Shown: positions 53,718 through 63,651 of the stretch, one piece after another
Layout of the letters: each line of letters starts with the position of its first letter
How positions within the stretch are numbered: position 1 is the stretch's first letter
NCBI RefSeq assembly: GCF_003605125.1
Contig: NZ_QPQT01000007.1
Coordinates: 124,001-188,000, forward strand
Source: Shewanella algidipiscicola
Lineage (GTDB): Bacteria; Pseudomonadota; Gammaproteobacteria; Enterobacterales; Shewanellaceae
DNA: 64,000 nucleotides
Direction: 5' to 3'
The notes under the pieces: model-generated
What the model saw: only the letters and a program-made list of their open reading frames with translations
Database searches by the model: none
What the model was told of the DNA's origin: nothing
Position numbers and translations under genes: made by a program

Positions 53718-53748
53718 GGCGCAATCGTGATAATGATTGCGCCTTTTT
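53718..53748 (+). terminator. Rho-independent terminator of nnrS-nrfA
   Basis: Stem GGCGCAATC / GATTGCGCC with an 8-base loop, followed by TTTTT. Confidence 0.87.
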
Positions 53749-53822
53749 ATGACCGTAATTAGGTTGATAAGGTGACGGCAAGGTCAACGTTATCCTTACC
53801 GATATACGGCTTAATATGGCGA

Positions 53823-54566
53823 TTATTGAAAGGTATAGAGTAGGTTGAAGGTGGTGACCGTATCGGTTTGTTTCGAGCCTTCGGGCACCACTTCGGTGTA
53901 CTTAACGTTCATACCTATTTTAAATGCCCAATCTTGGAATAGGGTATTTTTATAACTTAAATCTAGAGTTAAGGTATTGTTTTCTTTGCCTGCTTCGGCG
54001 GTCAGGTCGGCATTAAAACTAGTGTACTCATGGATGCGCTGCTCAAATTTGGCTGCGGTACGTAAAATGATATCACGATCGGCGGCGGGGTCGGGAATGT
54101 CATCGGTGACTGCTGGTAAATTATAACGATAACCAGGGCCAACCTCTAAACTAAGGCGGGTGTTATTGTCGCTGATCGCATCAAAACCATAGCCAGTTGA
54201 AACGGTAGAGCTGCGGGTATAACTACCGAAGCGGTCTTTAATAAAGTCGCCGCGAGCGAACACATAGCCGCTGTAAAATTTATAACTGGATTGTAACTGC
54301 AGATCGTACTTTTCCGAGGTGGTTTTTTCCGCATCGGCGGCGTAATAGGCTTTAATCACCCCTTCTTGACGGTATGCGGTTGTATCGTAAACTAATTTTG
54401 TTCGGCCATTAAAACTGCTGGAGTCGGTGTTACCTGTGTTGATTTGTAAACCTGCTTCGATTTCAGCGGAAAAATCACTGGGTGGCTCTTGGTAGTCGGG
54501 TGGAACAAGCGCCCAGGCGCTGTAAGAAAGAGTGAGTGTGACGAATAAAAGAGTTGCTCTTATCAT
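53823..54566 (-). CDS. DUF481 outer-membrane beta-barrel protein
   Basis: A 247-residue exported protein. From the ATG at 54566 it has a signal peptide ending near SAWALVPP (residue 20). The mature part has the alternating amphipathic strands of a beta barrel and the DUF481 pattern: AEIEAGLQINTGNTDSSSFNG, YDLQLQSSYKF, STGYGFDAI. It ends with a C-terminal Phe-Gln strand (TFNLLYTFQ), typical of outer-membrane insertion signals. Function unknown. The open frame to 54635 adds only leader. It is divergent from rpsF. Confidence 0.85.
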   Translation of the reverse strand: MIRATLLFVTLTLSYSAWALVPPDYQEPPSDFSAEIEAGLQINTGNTDSSSFNGRTKLVYDTTAYRQEGVIKAYYAADAEKTTSEKYDLQLQSSYKFYSGYVFARGDFIKDRFGSYTRSSTVSTGYGFDAISDNNTRLSLEVGPGYRYNLPAVTDDIPDPAADRDIILRTAAKFEQRIHEYTSFNADLTAEAGKENNTLTLDLSYKNTLFQDWAFKIGMNVKYTEVVPEGSKQTDTVTTFNLLYTFQ

Positions 54567-54743
54567 TATTATTGTTCTTATTTTGTTTAAGTGAGCCCAG
54601 ATTAGACGCTCGTCAAAACGACAGCCCAGTATCATACCGTTTCAATGCCCTGTCGGTAAAGTCCATCGGCTTAAGATATTGCTTGAATTTTGTCGGGTGT
54701 GCGGGTAATATTCCGCGGCTTAATTCAGTCACTTTAATTAGTT

Positions 54744-54797
54744 CCTTGCCTCTATTTGGTTTGACTGAGCCAACAACGAGGCTAGATAACCGTAAGG
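54744..54797 (+). promoter_or_regulatory. S6:S18 ribosomal-protein leader motif
   Basis: CCTT (54744-54747) pairs with AAGG (54794-54797), GCCTC (54748-54752) pairs with GAGGC (54778-54782), and the 11-base bulge TAGATAACCGT carries the diagnostic CCG. This is the known S6:S18 binding structure. AAGG is part of the rpsF Shine-Dalgarno sequence, so bound protein would block translation. Confidence 0.8.
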
Positions 54798-54806
54798 AGC
54801 AAAAAA

Positions 54807-55217
54807 ATGCGTCATTATGAAATCGTATTTTTAGTTCACCCTGATCAGAGTGAACAAGTGCCAGGTATGATCGAACGTTACACGGGTATTCTTACCCAAG
54901 CTGGCGGTCAAATCCATCGTTTAGAAGATTGGGGCCGTCGTCAACTGGCTTACCCAATCATCGAATTGCATAAAGCTCACTATGTTCTTATGAACGTAGA
55001 AGCGACTGCAGAATCGGTTGAAGAGCTAGAAACAGCTTTCCGTTTCAACGACGCTGTTCTTCGTAGCATGGTTATGCGCACTAAAGGTGCCATCACTGAA
55101 GCTTCTCCAATGGCTAAAGCAAAAGACGAGCGTGATTCACGTCGTTCTAGCGAAGATCGTCCAGTTGCTGATGCAGCTGATGAATCTGAAGAAGCCGCTG
55201 AAAACACAGCAGAGTAA
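54807..55217 (+). CDS. rpsF: 30S ribosomal protein S6
   Basis: Small-subunit protein that partners with S18. 136 residues: [20 protein letters not shown] at the N-terminus, the RRQLAYPI core and an acidic tail ([13 protein letters not shown]). In E. coli that tail is modified with glutamate by RimK. First gene of the rpsF-priB-rpsR-rplI operon; the leader holds an S6:S18 autoregulatory motif. AAGGAG is 7 bases before the ATG. Confidence 0.98.
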   Translation: MRHYEIVFLVHPDQSEQVPGMIERYTGILTQAGGQIHRLEDWGRRQLAYPIIELHKAHYVLMNVEATAESVEELETAFRFNDAVLRSMVMRTKGAITEASPMAKAKDERDSRRSSEDRPVADAADESEEAAENTAE

Positions 55218-55225
55218 GTTTTTCT

Positions 55226-55770
<545 letters not shown>

Positions 55771-55797
55771 TACCGCATTAATTTAGAGGAATATACA

Positions 55798-56250
55798 ATG
55801 AACGTTATTTTACTTGATAAAATCGCTAACCTAGGCAACTTGGGTGACCAAGTTTCTGTAAAAGCGGGTTACGCACGTAACTACCTTTTACCAAAAGGTA
55901 AAGCTGTTGTTGCTAACGCTGCTAATACTGAAGTTTTTGAAGCACGTCGTGCTGAATTAGAAGCTAAGTTAGCTGCTGAACTAGCTGCTGCAAACGAGCG
56001 CGCTGAGAAAATCAATGCACTTGAGCCTGTTGTTATCGCTTCTAAAGCGGGTGACGAAGGTAAGCTATTCGGTTCAATTGGTAACCGTGATATCGCTGAT
56101 GCAGTAACTGCTGCTGGTGTTGAACTTGCTAAGAGCGAAGTTCGTCTTCCACTAGGTGCTATCCGCACTACTGGTGAATACGAAATTGATGTTCAAGTTC
56201 ACACTGAAGTGAAAGCTGTAGTTAAATTTTCTGTTGTTGCAGAAGCTTAA
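55798..56250 (+). CDS. rplI: 50S ribosomal protein L9
   Basis: 150 residues: [20 protein letters not shown], then [17 protein letters not shown], a long connecting helix and a C-terminal domain ([15 protein letters not shown]). It binds 23S rRNA near L1. Last gene of the operon, followed by a terminator. Confidence 0.98.
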   Translation: MNVILLDKIANLGNLGDQVSVKAGYARNYLLPKGKAVVANAANTEVFEARRAELEAKLAAELAAANERAEKINALEPVVIASKAGDEGKLFGSIGNRDIADAVTAAGVELAKSEVRLPLGAIRTTGEYEIDVQVHTEVKAVVKFSVVAEA

Positions 56251-56277
56251 TAACTTAGCTTAATCGCTTTAAAGAGA

Positions 56278-56312
56278 GCACCGCACTAACGTGATTAGGG
56301 CGGTGTTTTTTT
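56278..56312 (+). terminator. Rho-independent terminator of the rpsF operon
   Basis: Stem CACCGC / GCGGTG with an inner CTAA / TTAG pair and a following TTTTTTT. Confidence 0.8.
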
Positions 56313-56356
56313 ATGCCTAAAATTAACGGTTAGCAAGCGGCTATTTAGCCTAGGCT

Positions 56357-56382
56357 ATAAAAAACCACCCGTAGGTGGTTTT
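56357..56382 (-). terminator. Terminator of the DPP11-like gene
   Basis: On the minus strand AAAACCACC-TACG-GGTGGTTTT followed by TTAT; just past the peptidase stop. Confidence 0.8.
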
Positions 56383-56398
56383 GATATGGCCTAGGCGG

Positions 56399-58603
56399 TT
56401 AATTACTGACGAGTGTTAGCTCATCAAGTAGATTATCGGCATGGTCCACCTCATCCATCATCCACAAGATATATCTAAAGTCGACGTGCACTGCACGTGT
56501 AATGGTTGGGTTAAAGAACCAATCTTTCGTGATCGCCTCATAGGTCGAGTCAAAATTAAGCCCTATCAGTTCACCTTTGCCGTTAAAGACCGGTGAGCCT
56601 GAGTTACCTCCCGTGGTATCGACACTGGACAGAAAGTTAACGGGCACCGAGCCGAAGCTTTCTGGCTTGTCTAGGCAAGAGAAGAGGCGGCATAACCAAG
56701 AGGCAGGGTCTTGATAAACCGACTCCACTTGGTGGCTGCCATAGCGTTTCGCTGTAATGGCATCCAATACCTTTTGCGGCGCATTAAACGGCGCCACACC
56801 AGTGTGTTTAGCCGCAAGCCCTTCTAAGCGAGTAAAGGGCTGTTTATAGAGGGCATCTCTGGATTGATAACCATCAACCATACCATAGGTGATGCGTAAG
56901 GTTCCGTTGGCATCGGGATACACAGGCCAATCATTCGCCTTGTAGTAGGCGATGACCGCTTGCATATAGTCGGGGCGGGCTTGAGACAGTTTACCGGCCA
57001 AGGTCTTTTGCGCTTGCTCTTGTGTCATATTGGTGTCGTACAAGGCAACGGCTAAGCGAATAAAGGGATCGCGACTGGTTTCAAAGGCATTAACATCGGC
57101 ATTCATCCAGGCTAAACGTTTAGCCGGGTCTGTGAGTGATGTTGATGAATATAGCTTATCTAGTGTGTCGGCTAGAATAATGTCGCTGTTGTTAAGATTG
57201 AGCATCTCATCTAATGCCGCGACTCTATGTGCTTGCGCCAGATACGCGTTAAGATCCTGCAGCCATAACGTCTTATCAACGGAAACGGCAAAACGTGAGT
57301 CGATACGTTTAAGACGCGCTTTAAACATCTTCATGTCACGGGTTTGATAACCCTCTTCACGCTCTGCATCGGGCTTGGTTTGCTCTTTGGCTAAGCGGTA
57401 AAGCTGATTAGCCGCAGACAACAAGGCACTAGACTGAGCGTTGTCGAAGAAGTAGCGCCGTTGCTGCGCTGCACGTTGCTCAATCAATAAGGCTTCGAGT
57501 TGGTCAAATTTGGCTTGGTAGTGCTGATACTCACTATTGTTTGCTAGCCAGTGGCTAAAGTCATCTTCACGTGACTGTTTGATGCCCGCAATATCGGTAG
57601 CCTTGAAGCCATCGAGTAGACCGTTGTACTTTTTCATGCGGTTAGCCATAGACAATAGCGTGCCTGCATATTTGATGGCTACATCCGTATCATGTTCTCC
57701 CATGGCTTCGAGTGTATTGATACGTAGTTGATAGCGCGATGCGAGGGTAGGGTAGAGCCAGTCACTGGCAAATTTAAGTTCGCTGGTGAGGCGGTAACGG
57801 CTGGTCGAGCCCGGATAGCCTGCCGCAAATACGCCATCACCGGCTTTGACGCCATCGCGGTTAATCTTAAGGTAGCTTTTAGGGGTAAAGGGCACGTTGT
57901 CAGCTGAATATGCCGCAGGCTTACCATCTTTGCCTACATAAGCGCGCAAGAAGGTAAAATCGCCCGAATGGCGCGGGTATTCGTAGTTATCGATATCACC
58001 ACCAAAGGCGCCCACGCTCTCTGGCGGGGCATAGACCAGACGCACATCACGAATGATTAACTGCTTGATAAGGTAGTATTCTAAGCCATTATGAAAACTG
58101 CGTACCGAGCAGCGATAGTTTTCATCGCTCTCACACTGCTTAATTAAGGCCTTACGATTTGCTTGGATGGTTTCAAAGCGTTTTAGCGGGTCATCACTCA
58201 AGCCCGTTTTGACCTCGGCACTGACATCGGTGACCGCCTCGGTAATATACAGGCGCTCGTTAGGACCTGCCGAGGGTTCATCGCTCATTTTTTTGGCTAA
58301 GAAGCCGGTTTCGATGTAGTTATGTTCTTTTTTACTGTTGTATTGGATAGCCTGATAAGCACAGTGGTGATTAGTCACAACTAACCCTTGGGGGGATACG
58401 AAACTGGCGGTACAATACCCGAGGCCAACGACAGCATTCATTGGATATTGGGTCAGATCGGCGAGTTGCTCTGCTGCAATGTGGATACCGCGTTCGCTAA
58501 GTTTATCGGCGATTGACGGCATCTGATAAGGTTGCCACTGCCCTTCATCGGCGATGGTGATGCCCGATGACAGCATTAAGGCTGCAACCAATGCTTTGCG
58601 CAT
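56399..58603 (-). CDS. S46-family dipeptidyl-peptidase, DPP11-like
   Basis: A 734-residue periplasmic exopeptidase; signal peptide ends near ITIADEG (residue 18). The triad is intact: TNHHCAYQA (His), GGDIDNYEYPRHSGDF (Asp) and GGNSGSP (Ser668). The S1-pocket residue, 18 positions after the Ser, is Ser686 (NFDSTYE). In the known family Gly here marks DPP7 and Arg or Ser marks DPP11, which prefers acidic P1 residues. An insertion with two Cys (WLCRLFSCLDKPESFG) precedes the VPVNFLS block, compared with the paralogue at 23326. AAGGAA precedes the ATG. Confidence 0.92.
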   Translation of the reverse strand: MRKALVAALMLSSGITIADEGQWQPYQMPSIADKLSERGIHIAAEQLADLTQYPMNAVVGLGYCTASFVSPQGLVVTNHHCAYQAIQYNSKKEHNYIETGFLAKKMSDEPSAGPNERLYITEAVTDVSAEVKTGLSDDPLKRFETIQANRKALIKQCESDENYRCSVRSFHNGLEYYLIKQLIIRDVRLVYAPPESVGAFGGDIDNYEYPRHSGDFTFLRAYVGKDGKPAAYSADNVPFTPKSYLKINRDGVKAGDGVFAAGYPGSTSRYRLTSELKFASDWLYPTLASRYQLRINTLEAMGEHDTDVAIKYAGTLLSMANRMKKYNGLLDGFKATDIAGIKQSREDDFSHWLANNSEYQHYQAKFDQLEALLIEQRAAQQRRYFFDNAQSSALLSAANQLYRLAKEQTKPDAEREEGYQTRDMKMFKARLKRIDSRFAVSVDKTLWLQDLNAYLAQAHRVAALDEMLNLNNSDIILADTLDKLYSSTSLTDPAKRLAWMNADVNAFETSRDPFIRLAVALYDTNMTQEQAQKTLAGKLSQARPDYMQAVIAYYKANDWPVYPDANGTLRITYGMVDGYQSRDALYKQPFTRLEGLAAKHTGVAPFNAPQKVLDAITAKRYGSHQVESVYQDPASWLCRLFSCLDKPESFGSVPVNFLSSVDTTGGNSGSPVFNGKGELIGLNFDSTYEAITKDWFFNPTITRAVHVDFRYILWMMDEVDHADNLLDELTLVSN

Positions 58604-58726
58604 GTTTATTCCTTAATTATTATAGATGTGTTTGTTGGATTAACTGGCGTAGGCTGCCAGTTATGGGTTTGCTTGACCCCAGTTTTATATCATATTTTGC
58701 CTAATTGTTGGAAATTTGGAGAGTAA

Positions 58727-60133
58727 ATGGCACAGCAAGGTAGTTTTCAGGCTAAGAAAAAGCCCAGAGATTTACAACTCGACGCATTAAAGATGCCGCC
58801 ACATTCGATTGAGGCCGAGCAATCTGTGCTGGGTGGCTTGATGTTGGACTCCGATGCGTGGGATAAAGTGGCTGAGGCCGTGGTAAAAGAAGATTTCTAT
58901 TCCCGTTCTCACCGGATGATCTTTATGGCGATGGAGTCTTTGGTGGCTGCCGGCCAACCGATAGATTTGATCACCGTATCAGAGCAGCTCGAACTTGAAG
59001 ATAGCCTTGAAGATGCCGGTGGTTTTGCCTACTTAGGTGAAATTGCTAAAAATACCCCAAGTGCAGGTAATATTTTATCTTACGCCTCCATTGTGCGTGA
59101 GCGCGCGGTGGTGCGCGAAATGATTAAAGTCGCCAACGAGATCGCCGATGCAGGCTTTAACCCCGAAGGACGAAACTCGGGCGAGCTGCTGGATTTAGCC
59201 GAGAGTAAAGTCTTTAAAATCGCCGAGCAACGCACCAATGCCAATGAGGGGCCTGAAGGCATTAAGACCATTTTGGAAAAAACGGTCGATAAAATTGAAG
59301 CCCTATACAACAACCCGCATAACGGTGTCACCGGGGTGTCGAGTGGCTTTGGCGACTTAGATAAGATGACCGCCGGTTTCCAATCGGGTGACTTGATTAT
59401 CGTGGCGGCGCGTCCCTCTATGGGTAAGACCACATTTGCGATGAACCTGTGTGAGCAGGCGGCATTGAATGAAGGCAAACCGGTATTGATTTTTAGTCTC
59501 GAGATGCCTTCAGAACAGATCATGATGCGTATGTTGGCGTCGCTTGGACGTGTCGACCAAACCAAGATCCGTACCGGTCAGCTTGATGATGACGATTGGG
59601 CTCGGGTGTCGTCGACCATGGGCATTATGCTCGAGCAGGGCAAGATGTATATCGACGATGGCTCGGGGTTAACGCCAACCGAGGTGCGTAGCCGCGCGCG
59701 GCGGATTGCCAGAGAACATGGCGGCTTGTCGATGATCATGATCGATTACCTGCAATTGATGCAAGTCCCTGCTTTGTCAGACAACCGAACGCTGGAGATC
59801 GCCGAGATCTCTCGCTCGCTTAAAGCGTTGGCCAAAGAGTTGGAGATCCCGGTGATCGCCCTGTCACAGCTTAACCGCTCGTTGGAGCAACGCGCCGATA
59901 AACGCCCTGTAAACTCGGATTTGCGTGAATCGGGTTCTATTGAGCAAGATGCGGATTTGATCATGTTTATTTATCGTGATGAAGTGTATAACGACGACTC
60001 ACAAGATAAAGGCACCGCAGAGATCATTATTGGTAAGCAACGTAACGGCCCCATCGGCCGGGTGCGTTTGGTGTTCCAAGGCCAATATTCGCGCTTTGAT
60101 AACTATGCGGGTCCTCAATTCGAAGAAGATTAA
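58727..60133 (+). CDS. dnaB: Replicative DNA helicase DnaB
   Basis: The hexameric 5'-3' helicase of the replication fork. 468 residues. The N-terminal primase-interaction domain (PPHSIEAEQSVLGGLMLDSD) and the RecA-like domain with Walker A (ARPSMGKTTFAM), Walker B (MIMIDYLQLM), DRESGSIEQDAD and the arginine region are intact. No intein. GGAGAG precedes the ATG. The rpsF-operon/dnaB/alr neighbourhood is conserved in gammaproteobacteria, here with an S46 gene inserted. Confidence 0.98.
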   Translation: MAQQGSFQAKKKPRDLQLDALKMPPHSIEAEQSVLGGLMLDSDAWDKVAEAVVKEDFYSRSHRMIFMAMESLVAAGQPIDLITVSEQLELEDSLEDAGGFAYLGEIAKNTPSAGNILSYASIVRERAVVREMIKVANEIADAGFNPEGRNSGELLDLAESKVFKIAEQRTNANEGPEGIKTILEKTVDKIEALYNNPHNGVTGVSSGFGDLDKMTAGFQSGDLIIVAARPSMGKTTFAMNLCEQAALNEGKPVLIFSLEMPSEQIMMRMLASLGRVDQTKIRTGQLDDDDWARVSSTMGIMLEQGKMYIDDGSGLTPTEVRSRARRIAREHGGLSMIMIDYLQLMQVPALSDNRTLEIAEISRSLKALAKELEIPVIALSQLNRSLEQRADKRPVNSDLRESGSIEQDADLIMFIYRDEVYNDDSQDKGTAEIIIGKQRNGPIGRVRLVFQGQYSRFDNYAGPQFEED

Positions 60134-60139
60134 TAGCGA

Positions 60140-60175
60140 GCGGGGCAGGATGAAAGATGATTTATCTTGCCCCGC
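60140..60175 (+). other. GC-rich hairpin between dnaB and alr
   Basis: 12-bp stem GCGGGGCAGGAT / ATCTTGCCCCGC with one G-U pair and no following T run. It may protect the dnaB mRNA end or attenuate read-through into alr. Confidence 0.6.
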
Positions 60176-60234
60176 AAGCCGTTAATTTGCGCTATGTTGT
60201 TATAGGTTACTTGCTTCTAAAATAAGGTTATTGT

Positions 60235-61311
60235 TTGAAACCCTTTCCCCGTGCAGAGATCAGTGCCGCGGCGCTGAAATCGAATTTACGCCGATTACGC
60301 GAGCTCGCTCCCCACAGTAAGGTCATGGCCGTGGTTAAAGCTAATGGCTATGGTCATGGTTTATTGAATGTCGCTAATTGTCTATCCACCGCCGACGGTT
60401 TTGGCTTGGCAAGATTACAAGAGGCGCTCGAACTCAGGGCCGGTGGTGTTACGGCTAAATTGCTATTGTTAGAAGGTTTTTTTCGTCAAAGTGATCTGGA
60501 TCTACTCATCACCCATGACATAGATACCGTGGTGCACCACGAGTTTCAAATCGAGATGCTCGAGCAGCAAACACTAGCCAAGCCGGTTACCGTATGGCTA
60601 AAAATTGATTCGGGTATGCACAGGCTGGGCTTTAATCTGGCCCAGTTCAACGCCATTTATGCCCGTTTAATGGCGTGCCCGCAAGTGGCCAAACCTATCC
60701 ATTTGATGACCCACTTTGCCTGCGCAGATGAGCCTGATAATCCAGCTACGGCGAAGCAAGCCGAGCGTTTTAATGAGATGACCCAAGGCCTCCCAGGGTT
60801 TCGCACCTTAGCTAACTCTGCCGCAGCATTGTACTGGCAGCAAACTCAGGCCGATTGGATCCGCCCAGGTATTGCCCTTTATGGTGTCTCACCCGTTGCC
60901 AATGACTTTGGCAGTAATCATGGTTTAGTGCCTGCCATGGAGTTGATGTCGCAGCTCATTGCAGTTCGTGATCATAAGGCCGGCGATCCTGTCGGCTATG
61001 GCAGTTATTGGCATGCCAAGCAAGATACCCAATTAGGCGTGGTGGCCATTGGTTACGGTGACGGCTATCCGCGTAATGCCCCAGAGGGTACCCCAGTGTG
61101 GGTCAATGGCCGCTTAGTACCTATTGTCGGCAGAGTATCAATGGATATGCTCACGGTGGACTTAGGCATAGACGCCACTGATAAAGTTGGTGATGCAGTA
61201 ATGTTGTGGGGCAAGGCGTTACCCGTTGAGGATGTTGCCGAGCATATTGGTACTATTGCCTACGAGTTAGTGACCAAGTTGACCCCGCGCGTTGCAGTGT
61301 GCATGGATTAA
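60235..61311 (+). CDS. alr: Alanine racemase
   Basis: PLP enzyme interconverting L- and D-alanine for peptidoglycan. 358 residues, near E. coli Alr (359). The PLP lysine is Lys35 in [11 protein letters not shown]. The second catalytic base is the Tyr in [11 protein letters not shown]. The carboxylate-stabilising block [12 protein letters not shown] is present. The start is a TTG at 60235 with AAGG eight bases upstream. About 100 bases downstream of dnaB, as in relatives. Confidence 0.95.
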   Translation: MKPFPRAEISAAALKSNLRRLRELAPHSKVMAVVKANGYGHGLLNVANCLSTADGFGLARLQEALELRAGGVTAKLLLLEGFFRQSDLDLLITHDIDTVVHHEFQIEMLEQQTLAKPVTVWLKIDSGMHRLGFNLAQFNAIYARLMACPQVAKPIHLMTHFACADEPDNPATAKQAERFNEMTQGLPGFRTLANSAAALYWQQTQADWIRPGIALYGVSPVANDFGSNHGLVPAMELMSQLIAVRDHKAGDPVGYGSYWHAKQDTQLGVVAIGYGDGYPRNAPEGTPVWVNGRLVPIVGRVSMDMLTVDLGIDATDKVGDAVMLWGKALPVEDVAEHIGTIAYELVTKLTPRVAVCMD

Positions 61312-61347
61312 CGACTTATTAGCGATTATTTCAATAACGATTAAGCA

Positions 61348-61371
61348 CCTTAACGACCTCAGTCGTTAAGG
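61348..61371. terminator. Hairpin between convergent alr and cheX
   Basis: Perfect 10-bp stem CCTTAACGAC / GTCGTTAAGG with a CTCA loop. The T run is weak on both sides. Confidence 0.5.
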
Positions 61372-61381
61372 TCTGTTGGCG

Positions 61382-61846
61382 TTAGCGTTCGAAACAGATT
61401 TCGATATAAGCGTTGCCGAATTCGCTACTAAAAGGCATAACGATTTTTTGTCCATCTGATTTATGAGCTATGGTATGCGCCTTACCCGATACCACGACTG
61501 GGGTGGCCATCTCAAAATTATAGCCCTTTTCCCCTAATAGTTTTTTTGCTCCACCCGTCACCATGTTGGTTAATTCGCCGACCAGATCGGTGATCTCCTC
61601 GTTGATATTTTGCGGCTTTTCCCCCAGCATTTTATGCATGATCTCAAGTATCAATGGCGCTTCGAAGGTGATTGATAACGACCCCTTTGTCTGCGGTCCA
61701 ACCATGCCAATAAGTCCTGATACATCTCCCTTAGCGATATTATCTTGCTTTAAATTTGGCTTACCCGGCGTTAGTTTCATGTTTGCCATGGTCTCCAACA
61801 CATTGAGTAGCGAGGCTAAAAAGGGGTTAATAAAGTTAACATTCAT
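61382..61846 (-). CDS. cheX: CheX-type chemotaxis protein (CheY-P phosphatase)
   Basis: A 154-residue cytosolic protein of the CheC/CheX/FliY group. The single catalytic E-x3-N motif lies in EEITDLVGELTNMVTGGAKK (about 83-102). The family shape MNVNFINPFLASLLNVLETM at the start and a C-terminal strand pair fit CheX. CheX removes phosphate from CheY or related response regulators. No other chemotaxis gene adjoins. Confidence 0.88.
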   Translation of the reverse strand: MNVNFINPFLASLLNVLETMANMKLTPGKPNLKQDNIAKGDVSGLIGMVGPQTKGSLSITFEAPLILEIMHKMLGEKPQNINEEITDLVGELTNMVTGGAKKLLGEKGYNFEMATPVVVSGKAHTIAHKSDGQKIVMPFSSEFGNAYIEICFER

Positions 61847-62580
61847 GTCGGACGATGCCTTATTTAAACAAGGATGAATTCAAGGCTATACGCCTTGGTA
61901 AAGTGGGCGTTATAACGCGGTGGTTTGACCACCTTAGCATAGGCGCACCAATACCTCGCAAGGGCTTTATCGGACTTAAGCGATTGTTTGACGCTTTTAT
62001 AGGCGGCATTTCAAGCTTGTCATTAATTTGTATTTTATCTGTTGGGTAAACGTGTCAAATAGACGCTGATAGTAAGGCAAAGTCGCAAGGAGAAGCGGTC
62101 GTGACATGTTTAGAGGACATTAAAGGCAAGTTTGCTGGTTCTTTTTATGCCTCAATTGACCGCAAACCTGTGCATTCTCTAGTGGCCGAGGTAAAATGCC
62201 CAGTCATGCCCTTTACTGTGGCTTGCTAAACTAGGGGATACCGTTTTTTATGTCGTTACATATCATGCCATCAGTCATCAATCGTACTTTCAGCATTGCG
62301 CCCATGCTGGATTGGACGTATTTTATGGTTTAATGCTGGTTGTTGACTGGCGTGGGGCTCAATAGGGGGCCTGCAAGTTGTGTTTTTAAATAATGGGACC
62401 CCACCTATCATGTTGTTGAAAAGTGAATAGTGCAGTACTAAAATGTGGTTGAACGTAATTGCATTTGTATTTACGGATTTGTGCGTGTATAACGTTCGTC
62501 GATAATCGATTTGTGTTGATCTTTCACTATACTTAAAGGTAGGTTGGGTTTAAGGAAGCAGTCGATAAGGAGGAGTATCT
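61847..62580. other. Gene-poor region after cheX
   Basis: About 730 bases. It holds two doubtful frames. The 61855-62049 frame (64 codons) has no ribosome-binding site. The 62101-62229 frame has a ribosome-binding site. The 62230-62560 part is A/T-rich and presumably holds the promoter of the small gene at 62581. Confidence 0.4.
62101..62229 (+). CDS. Possible small ORF (42 residues)
   Basis: GTG start with AAGGAG eight bases upstream. The product (VTCLEDIKGKFAGSFYASID at the start) has three Cys and no recognised relatives. It could be a small protein or the remnant of one. Confidence 0.25.
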   Translation: MTCLEDIKGKFAGSFYASIDRKPVHSLVAEVKCPVMPFTVAC

Positions 62581-62748
62581 ATGAATAATAAAAAATCTAA
62601 AGAAAAAAGTAGCACCTCATCTAGTAGTGCCAAAGTTTATCAACTTAATGATAACGGCGAGTTTCGCCTTAATTTGGCAGATCGCAATAGTCGTAAGCGT
62701 ATTATGAGTAAGATTAGTCGTTTCAAAGGTTTCCCTGTTACTGCTTAA
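62581..62748 (+). CDS. Small basic protein of unknown function (55 residues)
   Basis: ATG preceded by AAGGAGGAG (62567-62575), one of the strongest ribosome-binding sites in the window. The product has a Lys/Ser-rich disordered start (MNNKKSKEKSSTSSSSAK), a middle VYQLNDNGEFRLNL and a basic end (RKRIMSKISRFKGFPVTA). The next gene begins 12 bases downstream, so the two form an operon. The family is not recognised. Regulatory, nucleic-acid-binding or membrane-surface roles are all possible. Confidence 0.7.
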   Translation: MNNKKSKEKSSTSSSSAKVYQLNDNGEFRLNLADRNSRKRIMSKISRFKGFPVTA

Positions 62749-62760
62749 TATGGAGTGTTC

Positions 62761-63600
62761 ATGGGAGCTTTTGCCGTAGCTTTTATTCTTATCTCTGGTT
62801 ACTTGTACGTATCTAATTCCAAATACCAGAAATACATTACTCGAAGAGAAGATGGCCACAGGTATTACTTTCGCTGTGGCTCTTTCGGTATCCTTTTTTG
62901 TGTAGTAGGGATTTTTTTTGCGGTTGTATGTGATTATTACAATTGGCCCTCCGCTGCCCTTGCCCTTATAGATACCTCTATTGAAAAGTTGTCCGGCCCC
63001 ACCTCAAAACTGACAGTTCAAGAGTATCTAAATGCTAAATTATTGGCAGGCTCAGCTTTCGCTTTACCTATTGCTTTTGCCATAGCATGGATTGAAAACT
63101 ACTTTAGAGATGATGATAAATCAAGAAAGTATATTAATGATGTAAAAAGTCCTGCTCTTGAAAAGTTTCTGTTTGAATGTGGAGAAACTGTTAGTTCAGT
63201 ATTGATCACTTTGGCAAGTAGAAAAGTCTATGTTGGGCTTGTACATGAGATTCCTATAGAAGCTGGAGAAGTTGAGCACTTTACTATTTTGCCCATGCTT
63301 AGTGGCTATAGAGATAAAGATAGGTTAACTGTTAAATTTACAACGAACTATTTTGTTCATTATGAAAATCAACTAGATGATGCTGGTGACCCTCGTGATG
63401 AGGGGGTCTGTTTAGATGACTTTATTGAAGTTATCCCTGTATCTGAAATGGTTCATATTGGTAGGTTTGATATTGATACGTACAAAAACTTTGGAAAACC
63501 ACTGGATGGAAATGGAATACATATGTCTTCAATCCCGTGGGTAGAGCCTCCGAGCTCTCCCATAGATAGTGGAAAACCAACAGATGTGCATTTGAGTTGA
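62761..63600 (+). CDS. Membrane protein with C-terminal cytosolic domain, unknown function
   Basis: A 279-residue protein with three membrane segments: about residues 2-19 (AFAVAFILISGYLYV), 42-60 (FGILFCVVGIFFAVVC) and 94-110 (GSAFALPIAFAIAWI). They are followed by a soluble domain of about 165 residues (LASRKVYVGLVHEIP, LPMLSGYRDKDRLTV, DDFIEVIPVSEMVHIGRFDI). The soluble part looks beta-rich and may sense or bind something. The ATG at 62761 has GGAG at good spacing; the GTG at 62755 overlaps it. Operon with the 55-residue gene. The A/T-rich codon use differs from neighbours, which hints at transfer. Confidence 0.8.
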   Translation: MGAFAVAFILISGYLYVSNSKYQKYITRREDGHRYYFRCGSFGILFCVVGIFFAVVCDYYNWPSAALALIDTSIEKLSGPTSKLTVQEYLNAKLLAGSAFALPIAFAIAWIENYFRDDDKSRKYINDVKSPALEKFLFECGETVSSVLITLASRKVYVGLVHEIPIEAGEVEHFTILPMLSGYRDKDRLTVKFTTNYFVHYENQLDDAGDPRDEGVCLDDFIEVIPVSEMVHIGRFDIDTYKNFGKPLDGNGIHMSSIPWVEPPSSPIDSGKPTDVHLS

Positions 63601-63614
63601 AATTCAGATTAAAT

Positions 63615-63640
63615 GGGGCTCTAGATAGGAGCCCTTTTTT
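63615..63640 (+). terminator. Rho-independent terminator
   Basis: GGGGCTC / GAGCCC stem with a TAGATAG loop and TTTTTT. Confidence 0.85.
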
Positions 63641-63651
63641 GTGGGCGGTGT

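Noticed and set aside
61855..62049. 64-codon frame divergent from cheX
   Set aside because: Overlaps the cheX upstream region, has no ribosome-binding site and no recognisable product.
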